Assembly (NCBI GenBank): GCA_013822685.1
Contig: PNKV01000016.1
Location: 62,001 to 126,000, forward strand
Direction of reading: 5' to 3'
DNA: 64,000 nt
Source: Leptothrix sp. (in: b-proteobacteria)
GTDB taxonomy: Bacteria; Pseudomonadota; Gammaproteobacteria; Burkholderiales; Burkholderiaceae_C
The translations under genes were made by a program, and so were the position numbers. Shown here piece after piece: positions 1 to 9,288 of this stretch (the first letter of the stretch is position 1; each line of letters begins with the position of its first letter). The notes under the pieces were generated by a model, which saw only the letters and a program-made list of their open reading frames with translations, did no database searches and was not told the DNA's origin.

Positions 1-2574
1 TGGTACACGGCCTACACGCCTTACCAAGCCGAGATCTCGCAAGGCCGCATGGAAGCGCTGGTCAACTTCCAGACCATGGTGTGCGACCTCACGGGCATGG
101 CCATTGCCAACTCGTCGATGCTTGACGAAGCCACCTCGGCCGCCGAAGCCATGACTTTGGCCGCGCGCGCAGGCAAGTCCAAGAGCACGCGCTTCGTGGT
201 CTGCCACGACGTGCTGCCGCAAACGCTGGAAGTGATCCAGACGCGTGCCAAGCCTTTGGACATCACGGTGGACGTGGTGCACGCGGCCAATCTGGCCGAG
301 CATCTGGCCACCAACGACTGCTTCGCTGCGCTGATGCAGTACCCCGGCGTGAACGGCCAGGTCCGTGATCTGAAGCCGCTGATCGACGCGCTGCACGCCA
401 AGGGCGCGCTGGCCATCGTCGCCGCCGATTTGCTGGCCTTGACCTTGCTGGTGTCACCCGGCGAGTTGGGCGCCGACATCGCCGTGGGCAACACGCAGCG
501 CTTCGGCATGCCCATGGGCAATGGCGGCCCACACGCCGCCTACATGGCCACGCGCGATGACTACAAGCGCTCCATGCCGGGCCGCCTGGTCGGCGTCAGC
601 GTCGACACGCACGGCAACCCCGCCTACCGCCTGGCCCTGCAAACACGCGAACAGCACATCCGCCGCGAGAAGGCCACGTCCAACATCTGCACGGCGCAGG
701 TGCTGCCGGCCGTCGTGGCCAGCATGTACGCCGTTTACCACGGCCCCGAAGGCCTCAAGCGCATCGCCCTGCGCGTGGCCAGCTACACGGCCATCCTGGC
801 CGAAGGCTTGAAGGCGCTGGGCCGCACCGTGGTCCATACCACCTACTTCGACACCATCCAGGTGCTGGCTGAAGGCGACCGCGACACCATCGTCGCCGCC
901 GCGCAAAAAGCCGGCATCAACCTGCGCATCGCGAGCGCTGACAGCCTGACCATCTCGCTGGACGAGACCGCCACGCGTGACGACATCATCGACCTGTGGA
1001 CCGTGTTCGCCGGCAACAAGGCCCTGCCTTCGTTCGCCGCTTTTGAATCGGGCGTGGCCTTGACCATTCCACAGTCGCTGCGCCGCACCAGCGCCTTCAT
1101 GACCCACCCGGTCTTCAACACACACCACTCTGAGACCGAGATGCTGCGCTACCTGCGCAGCTTGGCCGACAAGGACCTGGCGCTGGACCGAACCATGATC
1201 CCCCTGGGTTCGTGCACCATGAAGCTGAACGCCACCAGCGAGATGATCCCCATCACCTGGCCCGAGTTCGCCAACATCCACCCCTTCGCCCCGCAAGACC
1301 AGCTCAAGGGCTACGCCCTGCTGGACGAGCAACTGCGCGCCTGGTTGTGCCAAGCCACTGGCTACTCCGGCATCAGCCTGCAGCCCAACGCCGGCTCGCA
1401 AGGCGAATACGCCGGCCTGCTGGTCATCAAGGCCTACCACGACGCCGGTGGCGAAGGCCACCGCGACATCTGCCTGATCCCTGAAAGCGCCCACGGCACC
1501 AACCCCGCCAGCGCGCAGATGGTCGGCATGAAAGTCGTCGTCACCAAATGCGATGCCGATGGCAACGTGGATCTGGACGACCTGAAAGCCAAGTGCGAAG
1601 CCCACAGCGCCAAGCTGGCCGCCGTGATGATCACCTACCCCTCCACTTACGGCGTGTTCGAGACCCGCGTGAAAGAGCTGTGCGCCCTGGTGCACCAGCA
1701 CGGCGGCCGCGTGTATGTGGACGGCGCCAACATGAACGCCCTGGTCGGCCTGGCCGCGCCCGGCGAGTTCGGCGGCGACGTGAGCCACCTCAACCTGCAC
1801 AAGACTTTCTGCATCCCCCACGGCGGTGGCGGCCCGGGCGTCGGTCCCGTATGCGTGGTCGAAGACCTGGTGCCCTATCTGCCCGCGCACCGCGCCGCCG
1901 GCATCGGCACCGAACAACAAGTCGGCGCCGTGTCAGCCGCGCCCTTGGGCAACGCCGCCGTGCTGCCCATCAGCTGGATGTACGTGCGCATGATGGGCCC
2001 CGATGGTCTGAAAGATGCCACCGAAATCGCCATCCTCAACGCCAACTACGTGGCCGCCCGCCTGGCCGACCACTACGACATCCACTTCAGCGGCGGCAAC
2101 GCGGCCATCAAGGGCGGCGGCGTGGCCCACGAGTGCATCCTTGACCTGCGCCCCTTGAAGGACAGCAGCGGCGTCAGCGCCGAAGACGTGGCCAAACGCC
2201 TGATCGACTACGGCTTCCACGCGCCCACGCTGAGCTTCCCGGTGGCCGGCACCCTGATGGTCGAGCCCACCGAAAGCGAATCGCAGTTCGAGCTGGACCG
2301 CTTCTGCGACGCGATGATCGCCATCCGCGAAGAGATCCGCCAGGTCGAGCAAGGCAGCTGGCCACGCGAGGACAACCCGCTGGCCAATGCGCCGCACACG
2401 GCGGCCTCATTGCTCAAGGATGAGTGGACGCACGCCTACAGCCGCGAAGTGGCCGCCTATCCGGTGGCCAGCCTGCGCCAGCAAAAGTACTGGGTGCCCG
2501 TGGGCCGCGTGGACAACGTCTACGGCGACCGCAACTTGTTCTGCTCTTGCCTGCCGGTCAGCGATTACGCTTGA
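1..2574 (+). CDS. gcvP: Glycine dehydrogenase (decarboxylating), P-protein, 5' truncated by window edge
   Basis: P-protein of the glycine cleavage system: PLP-dependent decarboxylation of glycine with transfer of the aminomethyl group to lipoyl H-protein. The frame is open from base 1 and begins inside the N-terminal half ([13 protein letters not shown]...), so about 100 residues of the usual ~960 are missing; the Met at 49 is internal. Both halves of the long single-chain form are present. The PLP-binding lysine lies in the [16 protein letters not shown] motif (Lys codon 1801-1803), and the SCTMKLNA motif is present near 1210. The stop TGA (2572-2574) directly abuts the stop of the convergent hydrolase gene with no spacer. 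gcvT and gcvH are presumably upstream, outside the window. Very secure call. Confidence 0.97.
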   Translation, partial: WYTAYTPYQAEISQGRMEALVNFQTMVCDLTGMAIANSSMLDEATSAAEAMTLAARAGKSKSTRFVVCHDVLPQTLEVIQTRAKPLDITVDVVHAANLAEHLATNDCFAALMQYPGVNGQVRDLKPLIDALHAKGALAIVAADLLALTLLVSPGELGADIAVGNTQRFGMPMGNGGPHAAYMATRDDYKRSMPGRLVGVSVDTHGNPAYRLALQTREQHIRREKATSNICTAQVLPAVVASMYAVYHGPEGLKRIALRVASYTAILAEGLKALGRTVVHTTYFDTIQVLAEGDRDTIVAAAQKAGINLRIASADSLTISLDETATRDDIIDLWTVFAGNKALPSFAAFESGVALTIPQSLRRTSAFMTHPVFNTHHSETEMLRYLRSLADKDLALDRTMIPLGSCTMKLNATSEMIPITWPEFANIHPFAPQDQLKGYALLDEQLRAWLCQATGYSGISLQPNAGSQGEYAGLLVIKAYHDAGGEGHRDICLIPESAHGTNPASAQMVGMKVVVTKCDADGNVDLDDLKAKCEAHSAKLAAVMITYPSTYGVFETRVKELCALVHQHGGRVYVDGANMNALVGLAAPGEFGGDVSHLNLHKTFCIPHGGGGPGVGPVCVVEDLVPYLPAHRAAGIGTEQQVGAVSAAPLGNAAVLPISWMYVRMMGPDGLKDATEIAILNANYVAARLADHYDIHFSGGNAAIKGGGVAHECILDLRPLKDSSGVSAEDVAKRLIDYGFHAPTLSFPVAGTLMVEPTESESQFELDRFCDAMIAIREEIRQVEQGSWPREDNPLANAPHTAASLLKDEWTHAYSREVAAYPVASLRQQKYWVPVGRVDNVYGDRNLFCSCLPVSDYA

Positions 2575-3438
2575 TCACCAGGCGCCACGCGACCAGTATC
2601 GGGACAACTCAGCGCTGCCGCCCTCCAGGAAGGGCGTGTAGCGCTGGTCCTCGTCCACGAAGCGCTTGAGCCAGGCAATGGTGTAGCGCCCCAGCACCGC
2701 CCGCTGGCGGCTGCCTGCCAGGATGGTCGGCGTCAGGTGATCGGCCCCGGCGATCTCGATATAAGCACTTGGCAAAGCCGCGTTCAAACTCTGGAAGACG
2801 GGGACGGAGTAGGTCGCGTTGGGTGCGATCGCGTCTTTCTCGGCGGCCAGCACCAGCGTGGGCACCTGGAGCTGCGAAAACTCCTTTTGCGCCCCCACGG
2901 CCAGCGTCAGCCCCACCACGGTTTTCAAGCCAGGGTGATTCAAAGCCGCGGTCAAGGCCCCACCACCGCCGGCCGAGTGACCCATCAGAGCCAGGCGGCC
3001 GGGATTCACCAAGCCCGAATACGGTGAAGTGGCGGTCTGGCTCAAGGCCAACACTTGTGCCAGCGCGCTGGCCAGTTGAGGCGCGCGCTCATCGGGTGAA
3101 TCAAACAGGCTGTTGGTGTTCAAGCTGACCACCACGAAGCCATGCGAGGCCACCCGCTCGGCCAGCCAGGCGTAATAGCCTTGCGTCAACAGAAAGCCTG
3201 GCGCCAGAACGATGAGCCCATAGGGCGCATCGGACTTCACCGTTGGGTAGAAAACGGTGGCGGCGCCATAGCCCGAGGGCGAGACCACCTTGGCGCTGGC
3301 CAGTGCATAGGGCCCTTGTTTGGCTTCGAGCAAAGCTGTGCTGGGGTCGGGCCCGTGCGGTGTCGGCTCTGCATGCGCCAATGCGGCCACCAACAGGCCC
3401 GCCATCAACGTGAAATTACCGCGTTTCAAGCTTCGCAT
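2575..3438 (-). CDS. Secreted alpha/beta hydrolase of the PETase/cutinase-like family, downstream copy
   Basis: 287-residue putative exported serine hydrolase, about the length of Ideonella sakaiensis PETase (290). A Sec-type signal peptide (residues 1 to about 23, ending AHA) precedes the family opening HGPDP and PSGYGA. The nucleophile motif is GHSAGGGG (Ser155); Asp202 (AEKDAIAP) and His234 (GADHL) complete the triad. Compared with PETase the Met after the nucleophile is Ala, the subsite Trp185 position is Val, and there are no cysteines, so neither disulfide exists. The reading frame extends to a TTG at 3462, but ATG 3438 gives a proper signal peptide and has GAGG upstream. It follows the upstream paralogue by 28 nt, so the two are probably cotranscribed. 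Likely substrate is an ester or polyester; PET activity is not shown by sequence. Confidence 0.85.
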   Translation of the reverse strand: MRSLKRGNFTLMAGLLVAALAHAEPTPHGPDPSTALLEAKQGPYALASAKVVSPSGYGAATVFYPTVKSDAPYGLIVLAPGFLLTQGYYAWLAERVASHGFVVVSLNTNSLFDSPDERAPQLASALAQVLALSQTATSPYSGLVNPGRLALMGHSAGGGGALTAALNHPGLKTVVGLTLAVGAQKEFSQLQVPTLVLAAEKDAIAPNATYSVPVFQSLNAALPSAYIEIAGADHLTPTILAGSRQRAVLGRYTIAWLKRFVDEDQRYTPFLEGGSAELSRYWSRGAW

Positions 3439-3466
3439 GGTGGTGGGCCTCGCCGGGTTCAATGAA

Positions 3467-4357
3467 TCAATATTGCCCGCGCGTGTCGAAGGCCGACATC
3501 TCTGCGGTCTTGCTCTTCACGAATGGTGTGTAGCGGCCATCGCCATCGACAAAGCGCTTGAGCCATGCGATCGAGTACTTGGCCAGTGCGGTCTTGCACT
3601 TCTCGGCGCTGATCTGGATGCCGCACAAGTGGTCGGCGCCCGCCAGCTCGATCTTGGCGCTGGGCAATGCCGCGTTGAAGCTGGCGTAGAAGGGATTGGA
3701 GTGCTCGGTGTTGGTGGCGATGAAATCTTTTTCGTCCGAGATGATCAGCGTCGGAACCTGGAGCATCGACCAGTCTTTGGTGCCATGCCACGGGGCCAGC
3801 GCCACCGTGGCCTTCAACGCCGGGTTGCCGCGCGCCGTGGCCAAGGCGCCGCCACCGCCCATCGAATGCCCCATGGCCGCCTGACGGGCCGTGTCGATCA
3901 CACCCGAGTAAGGCGCGGTCGATGTCTTGCTCAAGGCCACCACCTGCTGAAGCGCCTTGGCCATCTGGGTGCCGCGCGCATCAGGTTGGTCGAAAACACT
4001 GTTGAAGTTGACCGTCACCACGACGAAGCCATGCGAGGCCACGCGTTCCGCCAACCACTTGTAGTAGCCCTGCACCGCCAGGAAACCGGGCGCCAACACC
4101 ACCAGGCCAAACTGGCCTTCGGTGCGGACCGTGGGATAAAAAACGGTGCCCGCCCCATAGCCGCTGGGCGCGCTCACCGCCGAGTTGGCCACCGCGTAAG
4201 GACCCGCGGCGGCTTCCAGCGATGCCACCGTGGGATTGGGGCCATGCACCTGGGCCTGGGACAGGCCGGCGACCAGGGACAGCACGGCGGCACCCAGCCA
4301 ACGAGCGTTGAAGGAAGCAGCGCGCGGCGCGGCGGAAGAAGAAGCGTGGATCGACAT
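3467..4357 (-). CDS. Secreted PETase/cutinase-like polyester hydrolase, upstream copy
   Basis: 296-residue putative exported hydrolase with a signal peptide ending near SQAQ (residue 36). It carries family landmarks shared with PET hydrolases: GPNPT, PSGYGAGTV.YPT, APGF with an aromatic at the Tyr87 position (Phe92), WLAERVASHGF, nucleophile motif GHSMGGGG (Ser165), APW (Trp190, matching Trp185 of PETase), Asp211 and His243. The position before the nucleophile is His, as in thermophilic cutinases, not Trp as in I. sakaiensis PETase. Its only two cysteines in the mature part are Cys245 (His+2) and Cys254, suggesting a local disulfide beside the catalytic His. ATG 4357 is preferred over the 4411 start because AGAGGA sits 8 nt upstream and the signal peptide then begins correctly. 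First gene of a two-gene unit. Substrate is inferred only. Confidence 0.87.
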   Translation of the reverse strand: MSIHASSSAAPRAASFNARWLGAAVLSLVAGLSQAQVHGPNPTVASLEAAAGPYAVANSAVSAPSGYGAGTVFYPTVRTEGQFGLVVLAPGFLAVQGYYKWLAERVASHGFVVVTVNFNSVFDQPDARGTQMAKALQQVVALSKTSTAPYSGVIDTARQAAMGHSMGGGGALATARGNPALKATVALAPWHGTKDWSMLQVPTLIISDEKDFIATNTEHSNPFYASFNAALPSAKIELAGADHLCGIQISAEKCKTALAKYSIAWLKRFVDGDGRYTPFVKSKTAEMSAFDTRGQY

Positions 4358-4372
4358 GGCCTGTCCTCTTTG

Positions 4373-4391
4373 GTGTGGATTCAATCCACAC
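4373..4391. promoter_or_regulatory. Perfect inverted repeat upstream of hydrolase pair, candidate operator
   Basis: Nine-base arms GTGTGGATT and AATCCACAC flank a single central base. The repeat lies 15-34 nt upstream of the hydrolase start at 4357, where a repressor or activator could act on the pair. No convincing -10/-35 pair was found beside it, and a short mRNA hairpin is an alternative reading. Confidence 0.45.
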
Positions 4392-4477
4392 ACTTTATGA
4401 AAACCGTGCAACGCGACGCGACCCGCACATACCCTGCTTACCCCCGAAACAGGGTGAGCACGGCGCCAAGGGAAGGA

Positions 4478-5296
4478 TCACCGACCGCGCTTCTTGGCCT
4501 TGGGCGCCTTGGCCACTTTTTTCGCGCCCTGCCAGGGCTCCAACTCGTACTCGATTGAAGCCGTGGTGAAGCGCAGCGTTTCCTTGTGTTCGGCCGACAG
4601 CTCGGCCCAGCGCCGGCCAAAGCTGCCTGCACAAGCGCGAAACACCTCTTCCGTGCTGGCCACCACGATGCGGTTGCCGCCACATTCGATGTCCAGGGCC
4701 ATCACCGGCTCGCCAAAGGTTTGCCAGATGCGCCCGACCAGGCGGGTGCATTCGGGCTCGACGTCCGACAGGTTGACCACCAGGATCCCCGAGGCCGTCA
4801 AAGCCTTGCGGCAAGCCTTGTAAAAATCAAGGCTGATCAATGTTTCGGGCTGGCCTTCATAGTTGAAGCCATCCACCATGATCAGGTCATACGTGCCCTG
4901 CTTCGTCTTCGCCACAAAGGCCGCGCCGTCGTCGCACACCACATGGAAGCGATCGCTGTCCGGCGGCACCTTGAAGGCATCTCGCACCTCGATGACGTGG
5001 GGATTGATCTCCACCACGGTGATGTCGGCCTGCGGCAAATGCGCATGGCAGTACTTGGCCAACGAGCCACCACCCAGGCCGATCATCAGCACCTTGGCCG
5101 GCTCGGGGTTCAGCATCAAAAACGCCATCATGGCCCGCGTGTACTGCAGGTCCAGCGCGATCGGATCGTCCAGCCTCATGCGGCTTTGGATCAGGCTCAT
5201 GTCGAACTGCATCGACATCGAATCCTCGTCGGTGCTGATGAACGGCTTCAAGGCATTGCTCTCGGTGAAGGGCCGAGATTCTTCAAATTCAGGCAT
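4478..5296 (-). CDS. Spermidine-synthase-like (spermine/spermidine synthase superfamily) protein
   Basis: 272-residue Rossmann-fold protein of the polyamine aminopropyltransferase/methyltransferase superfamily. The SAM-type glycine loop reads IGLGGGSL, followed by an acidic strand end (VVEINPHVIEVRD) and CDDGAAF. Canonical SpeE has a GGGDGG loop; here the Asp is replaced by Ser, so true aminopropyltransferase activity is doubtful and it may act on another substrate. The C-terminal tail is short, lysine-rich and basic (about 15 residues). ATG 5296 is chosen because it overlaps the ppsR stop by one base (TGATG); the frame also has a TTG just upstream. Translational coupling to ppsR is likely. 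Family call is solid, function unknown. Confidence 0.8.
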   Translation of the reverse strand: MPEFEESRPFTESNALKPFISTDEDSMSMQFDMSLIQSRMRLDDPIALDLQYTRAMMAFLMLNPEPAKVLMIGLGGGSLAKYCHAHLPQADITVVEINPHVIEVRDAFKVPPDSDRFHVVCDDGAAFVAKTKQGTYDLIMVDGFNYEGQPETLISLDFYKACRKALTASGILVVNLSDVEPECTRLVGRIWQTFGEPVMALDIECGGNRIVVASTEEVFRACAGSFGRRWAELSAEHKETLRFTTASIEYELEPWQGAKKVAKAPKAKKRGR

Positions 5297-6114
5297 CAAT
5301 AGATCAGTCGGTCAGGGCGCAAGTCGCGCAGGATGGTGGTGGCGATCTCTTCGATCGATTTGTGGGTGGATGACAGCCAGGCAATGCCCTCGCGCCGCAT
5401 CATGGCCTCGGCCTGGCTCACTTCCAAGCGGCAATTCTCGAGGCTGGCGTATTTGCTGCCAGGCCGGCGTTCATTGCGGATTTGGGACAAACGCACCGGG
5501 TCGATGGTCAGGCCAAAGCATTTCTTCTTGTGGGCCTTGAGCATGGTGGGCAAAAAGCCGCGCTCGAAGTCCTCCGGGATCAAGGGCACATTGGCCGCCT
5601 TGATGCCGTGCTGCATCGCCAGGTAGAGCGAGGTGGGTGTTTTGCCACTGCGGCTCACGCCCACCAGCACCACGTCCGAGGTCTCCAGGTTGCGCCCCGA
5701 CTGGCCATCGTCATGCTCCAGCGTGAAGTTGATGGCGTCGATGCGGTCGTTGTATTCGCGGTCCTGGCTGGCATCGCTGAAGCGGCCCACCCGGTGGTTG
5801 GATTTCAGGCCGAACTCTTCTTCCAGCGGCTCCACGAAGGTCTTGATCATGTCAAAGACCTTGCCGTTGCAGGCCTTGAGGATGTTGAGCACATCGTCGT
5901 TGGCCAGGGTGGTGAACACCACGGGCCGCTTGCCCTCGCGTTCGCCAGCGGCGTTGATCTCTCTCACCACCTGAAAAGCCTTGTCCACCGTGTCGATGAA
6001 GGGCCGGCGCACATGCCGCGGCTTGACCGCGAACTGGGCCAGGATGGAGTTGCCCAGGGTTTCGGCGGTGATGCCGGTGCCATCGGACACGAAAAAAACG
6101 CTGCGGTCGGACAT
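5296..6114 (-). CDS. ppsR: PEP synthase regulatory protein (bifunctional kinase/pyrophosphorylase)
   Basis: 272-residue DUF299 family protein. In E. coli, PpsR uses ADP to phosphorylate a threonine of PEP synthase, inactivating it, and uses phosphate to reverse this. Visible hallmarks are the opening RSVFFVSDGTGITAETLG, the central nucleotide-binding GVSRSGKTPTSLYLA and the RPGSKYAS region. The start at 6114 (MSDRSVFF) is chosen over an upstream Met at 6153 by comparison with the family start. It is divergent from ppsA across 161 bp, the usual genomic pairing, which strongly supports the call. Confidence 0.95.
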   Translation of the reverse strand: MSDRSVFFVSDGTGITAETLGNSILAQFAVKPRHVRRPFIDTVDKAFQVVREINAAGEREGKRPVVFTTLANDDVLNILKACNGKVFDMIKTFVEPLEEEFGLKSNHRVGRFSDASQDREYNDRIDAINFTLEHDDGQSGRNLETSDVVLVGVSRSGKTPTSLYLAMQHGIKAANVPLIPEDFERGFLPTMLKAHKKKCFGLTIDPVRLSQIRNERRPGSKYASLENCRLEVSQAEAMMRREGIAWLSSTHKSIEEIATTILRDLRPDRLIY

Positions 6115-6275
6115 GGGTAACGCCAGGAAAGAGCTTGAACAAGGCAGGATCATAGGCTGCCCCCTACAATCCGATCAACTTCGTGCGCAGATCGGCCGAG
6201 GGGCCCCATAAATACAATTCCACGGCCCCGGGCGGACTTGCCACAGACCCATTTTTTTATCTTGGAGCTTTGTCT

Positions 6276-8684
6276 ATGTCTACCCTCTTTGAGCCGACCG
6301 CCCTGGTCGTGCCCTTTGAACAACTGCGCATGACCGATGTCGAGTCCGTTGGCGGCAAAAACGCCAGCCTGGGCGAGATGATTTCGCAGCTGCCCGATGG
6401 CGTGCGCGTGCCCACCGGCTTCGCCACCACGGCCCACGCCTTCCGCGAATTCCTCAAGCACAACGGCCTGACCGAGCGCATCAGCAAACGCCTGGCCGCG
6501 TTGGACACCGAAGACGTCCGCGCCCTGGCAGAAGCAGGCGCCGAAATCCGCGGCTGGGTCGAAGCCCAACCTTTCCCGGCTGATCTTGAAAAAGCCATCC
6601 GCGAGGCCTTCGTGACACTGGCCGGCGACAACCTGCAGGCCTCTTTCGCCGTGCGCTCCTCGGCCACCGCCGAAGACTTGCCCGACGCCTCCTTCGCGGG
6701 CCAGCAGGAAACCTTCCTGAACGTGGTGGGCATCGAAGACATCCTGCACAAAATGAAGGAAGTCTTCGCCTCGCTGTACAACGACCGCGCCATCTCTTAT
6801 CGCGTGCACAAGGGCTTCGCCCACGATGTGGTCGCCCTGTCGGCCGGCGTGCAACGCATGGTGCGCTCTGACCTGGGCGCCGCTGGCGTCATGTTCACCA
6901 TCGACACCGAATCGGGCTTTGAAGACGTGGTCTTCATCACCTCCAGCTATGGCCTGGGTGAAACCGTGGTGCAAGGCGCCGTCAACCCAGACGAGTTCTA
7001 CGTGCACAAGCCCGCCCTGAAGGCTGGCAAGCAGGCCGTGATCCGCCGCAATCTCGGCTCCAAGCTGATCAAGATGGAGTTCGCCACGCCTGAAGAAAAA
7101 GCCGCTTCGGGCAAGCTGGTGCGCACCATCGACACCACGCACGAACTGCGCAACCGCTACAGCCTGAGCAATGAAGACGTGACCGAGCTGGGCAAGTACG
7201 CGCTCGTCATCGAGCAGCACTATGGCCGCCCCATGGACATCGAGTGGGGCAAGGATGGCACCGACGGCAAGATCTACATCCTGCAGGCCCGCCCCGAAAC
7301 CGTGAAGAGCCAGCAGCAAGGCAAGACCGAGCAGCGCTACAAGCTCAAGAGCACCGGCACCGTGCTGGCCGAAGGCCGCGCCATTGGCCAGAAGATCGGT
7401 ACCGGCCCCGTGCGCGTGGTGCACTCGCTGGCCGACATGGACACCGTGCAACCTGGCGACGTGCTTGTCACCGACATGACCGATCCCAACTGGGAACCCG
7501 TCATGAAGCGCGCCAGCGCCATCGTGACCAACCGGGGCGGCCGCACCTGCCACGCCGCCATCATCGCGCGTGAATTGGGCATCCCGGCCGTGGTCGGCTG
7601 CGGCAACGCCACCGAAAAGCTCAAGGACGGCGCCCTGGTCACCGTGGCCTGCTCCGAAGGCGACACCGGCCACATCTACGACGGCTTGTTAGAGACCGAA
7701 ATCACCGAAGTCACGCGTGGCGAAATGCCCCACGTCGGCATCAAGATCATGATGAACGTGGGCAACCCGCAACTGGCCTTTGACTTCGCGCAGATGCCCA
7801 ACAGCGGCGTGGGCCTGGCACGCCTCGAGTTCATCATCAACAACAACATCGGCGTGCACCCCAAGGCCATCTTGGATTACCCCAATGTCGACAACGACTT
7901 GAAAAAGGCCGTCGAGTCGGTGGCTCGCGGCCACGCCAGCCCGCGCGCTTTCTACGTCGACAAGCTGGCCGAAGGCATCGCCACCATCGCCGCCGCCTTC
8001 TGGCCCAAGCCCGTCATCGTGCGCTTGTCCGACTTCAAGTCCAACGAGTACAAAAAGCTGATTGGCGGTTCGCGCTATGAGCCGGAAGAAGAAAACCCCA
8101 TGCTGGGTTTCCGGGGCGCCTCGCGCTACATCAGCGCCGAATTTGGCGAGGCTTTCGCCATGGAATGCGAAGCCCTCAAGCGCGTGCGCACCGACATGGG
8201 CCTGACCAACGTCGAAATCATGGTGCCCTTCGTGCGCACCCTGAAGCAGGCCGAAAAAGTGACTGGCATGCTGGCCGACCACGGCCTGGTGCGCGAATCG
8301 CAAGGCGGCAAAGATGGCCTGAAGGTCATCATGATGTGCGAAGTGCCCAGCAACGCCATCCTGGCCGACCAGTTCCTGGAGTTCTTCGACGGCATGTCCA
8401 TCGGCTCGAACGACCTGACCCAGCTCACCCTGGGCCTGGACCGTGACTCCGGCCTGGAAGTGCTGGCGCAAGACTTCGATGAGCGCGACCCAGCCGTCAA
8501 GGCCATGATCTCGCGCGCCATCGCGGCCTGCCGCGCTCAGGGCAAGTACATCGGCATTTGCGGACAAGGCCCCAGTGACCACCCTGACTTCGCCGATTGG
8601 CTGGCCGAGGAAGGCATCGTGTCGATGTCACTGAACCCTGACACGGTGGTTGAAACCTGGCAGCGCCTGGCGCAGAAGAAATAA
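6276..8684 (+). CDS. ppsA: Phosphoenolpyruvate synthase
   Basis: Converts pyruvate, ATP and water to PEP, AMP and phosphate, allowing gluconeogenesis from C3 substrates. 802 residues, close to E. coli PpsA (792). The N-terminal ATP-grasp part contains [11 protein letters not shown] and [20 protein letters not shown]; the central swivelling domain has the phosphohistidine in [15 protein letters not shown] (His426); the C-terminal PEP/pyruvate barrel contains GFRGASRY and [15 protein letters not shown] 6276 is preferred to earlier in-frame starts since GGAG precedes it at 6263-6267 and the protein begins as expected. Its activity is presumably controlled by the divergently encoded PpsR. Confidence 0.97.
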   Translation: MSTLFEPTALVVPFEQLRMTDVESVGGKNASLGEMISQLPDGVRVPTGFATTAHAFREFLKHNGLTERISKRLAALDTEDVRALAEAGAEIRGWVEAQPFPADLEKAIREAFVTLAGDNLQASFAVRSSATAEDLPDASFAGQQETFLNVVGIEDILHKMKEVFASLYNDRAISYRVHKGFAHDVVALSAGVQRMVRSDLGAAGVMFTIDTESGFEDVVFITSSYGLGETVVQGAVNPDEFYVHKPALKAGKQAVIRRNLGSKLIKMEFATPEEKAASGKLVRTIDTTHELRNRYSLSNEDVTELGKYALVIEQHYGRPMDIEWGKDGTDGKIYILQARPETVKSQQQGKTEQRYKLKSTGTVLAEGRAIGQKIGTGPVRVVHSLADMDTVQPGDVLVTDMTDPNWEPVMKRASAIVTNRGGRTCHAAIIARELGIPAVVGCGNATEKLKDGALVTVACSEGDTGHIYDGLLETEITEVTRGEMPHVGIKIMMNVGNPQLAFDFAQMPNSGVGLARLEFIINNNIGVHPKAILDYPNVDNDLKKAVESVARGHASPRAFYVDKLAEGIATIAAAFWPKPVIVRLSDFKSNEYKKLIGGSRYEPEEENPMLGFRGASRYISAEFGEAFAMECEALKRVRTDMGLTNVEIMVPFVRTLKQAEKVTGMLADHGLVRESQGGKDGLKVIMMCEVPSNAILADQFLEFFDGMSIGSNDLTQLTLGLDRDSGLEVLAQDFDERDPAVKAMISRAIAACRAQGKYIGICGQGPSDHPDFADWLAEEGIVSMSLNPDTVVETWQRLAQKK

Positions 8685-8701
8685 GACCTCCGTGGCCGAA
8701 A

Positions 8702-8735
8702 AGCGCGGATATTGGCAGTTGTCAATATCCGCGCT
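8702..8735. repeat. Perfect 13-bp inverted repeat between ppsA and rpsF
   Basis: Arms AGCGCGGATATTG (8702-8714) and CAATATCCGCGCT (8723-8735) are exact reverse complements around an 8-base loop. The repeat starts 17 nt after the ppsA stop. No T-run follows, so a classical intrinsic terminator is unlikely. It covers the -35 and spacer of the rpsF promoter, which makes an operator role possible; a ppsA mRNA 3'-end stabiliser is the alternative. Confidence 0.75.
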
Positions 8736-8740
8736 ATAAT
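8712..8740 (+). promoter_or_regulatory. Sigma70-type promoter of the rpsF-priB-rpsR-rplI operon
   Basis: TTGGCA (8712-8717), a 17-base spacer and a perfect TATAAT (8735-8740). The predicted start near 8747 leaves a leader of about 138 nt before rpsF. It is the best promoter match seen in the window and suits a ribosomal protein operon. Confidence 0.8.
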
Positions 8741-8756
8741 CTTGGGCTACCCATTT

Positions 8757-8788
8757 GCTGCTTGAATGTGTTTCAAACATTCGAGCAG
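8757..8788 (+). promoter_or_regulatory. Stem-loop in the rpsF leader mRNA
   Basis: A 12-bp stem with one G-U pair closes a 7-base loop: CTGCTTGAATGT (8758-8769) pairs with ACATTCGAGCAG (8777-8788). A second, weaker pairing of CCGT and ACGG lies further down the leader, before the AAGGAG ribosome binding site at 8874. S6:S18 binding to rpsF leaders is known in several bacteria; whether this leader carries that motif is inference. Confidence 0.5.
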
Positions 8789-8884
8789 CCCTTGCCGTTT
8801 GCGGGTTTGACGCTTCGCGACGGCTTCCATCCTTCTTGGTGACCTCTAAAAAGGCGCCGGGCGGGGAATCCATAAGGAGCATTT

Positions 8885-9256
8885 ATGCGTCACTATGAAA
8901 TCGTGCTGCTGATCCACCCGGATCAAAGCGAACAAGTTCCAGCCATGCTGGAGCGCTACAAGACCCTGATCACTTCCACCGGCGGCCAAGTGCACCGCGT
9001 TGAAGACTGGGGCCGCCGTCAACTGGCTTACCAGATCGTCAAGCTGGCCAAGGCGCACTACCTGTGCCTGAACATCGAGACCACCAAGGAAACCTTGGTC
9101 GAGCTCGAAACCGGCTTCAAGTTCAATGACGCCGTGCTGCGTCACCTGACCGTGGTGAACGACAAGGCTCCGGCCGGCCCGTCCATCATGATGAAGCAAG
9201 TTGAGCGTGATGAAGCCCGCAAGGCCAGTCACCAAGAGCAACAAGCTGCTGCCTGA
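8885..9256 (+). CDS. rpsF: 30S ribosomal protein S6
   Basis: 123 residues, opening [19 protein letters not shown], the S6 signature, with the usual hydrophilic C-terminal tail. It binds S18 on the 30S platform. Start 8885 is preceded by AAGGAG at 8874-8879. First gene of the four-gene operon behind the promoter at 8712-8740. Confidence 0.98.
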   Translation: MRHYEIVLLIHPDQSEQVPAMLERYKTLITSTGGQVHRVEDWGRRQLAYQIVKLAKAHYLCLNIETTKETLVELETGFKFNDAVLRHLTVVNDKAPAGPSIMMKQVERDEARKASHQEQQAAA

Positions 9257-9288
9257 TTGATGCCGCAAGGCATCGCGTCCGCGTTCTC

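Noticed and set aside
454..1920. 488-residue minus-strand frame opposite gcvP
   Set aside because: Shadow of gcvP with typical antisense composition.
3320..4558. 412-residue plus-strand frame opposite the hydrolase genes
   Set aside because: The minus-strand hydrolases have signal peptides, triads and ribosome binding sites; this frame has none.
6150..7673. 507-residue minus-strand frame opposite ppsA
   Set aside because: Shadow of ppsA; His/Gly-rich translation with no start signals.
8702..8735. Intrinsic terminator of ppsA
   Set aside because: The stem is perfect but no T-run follows, and the right arm joins a consensus promoter.
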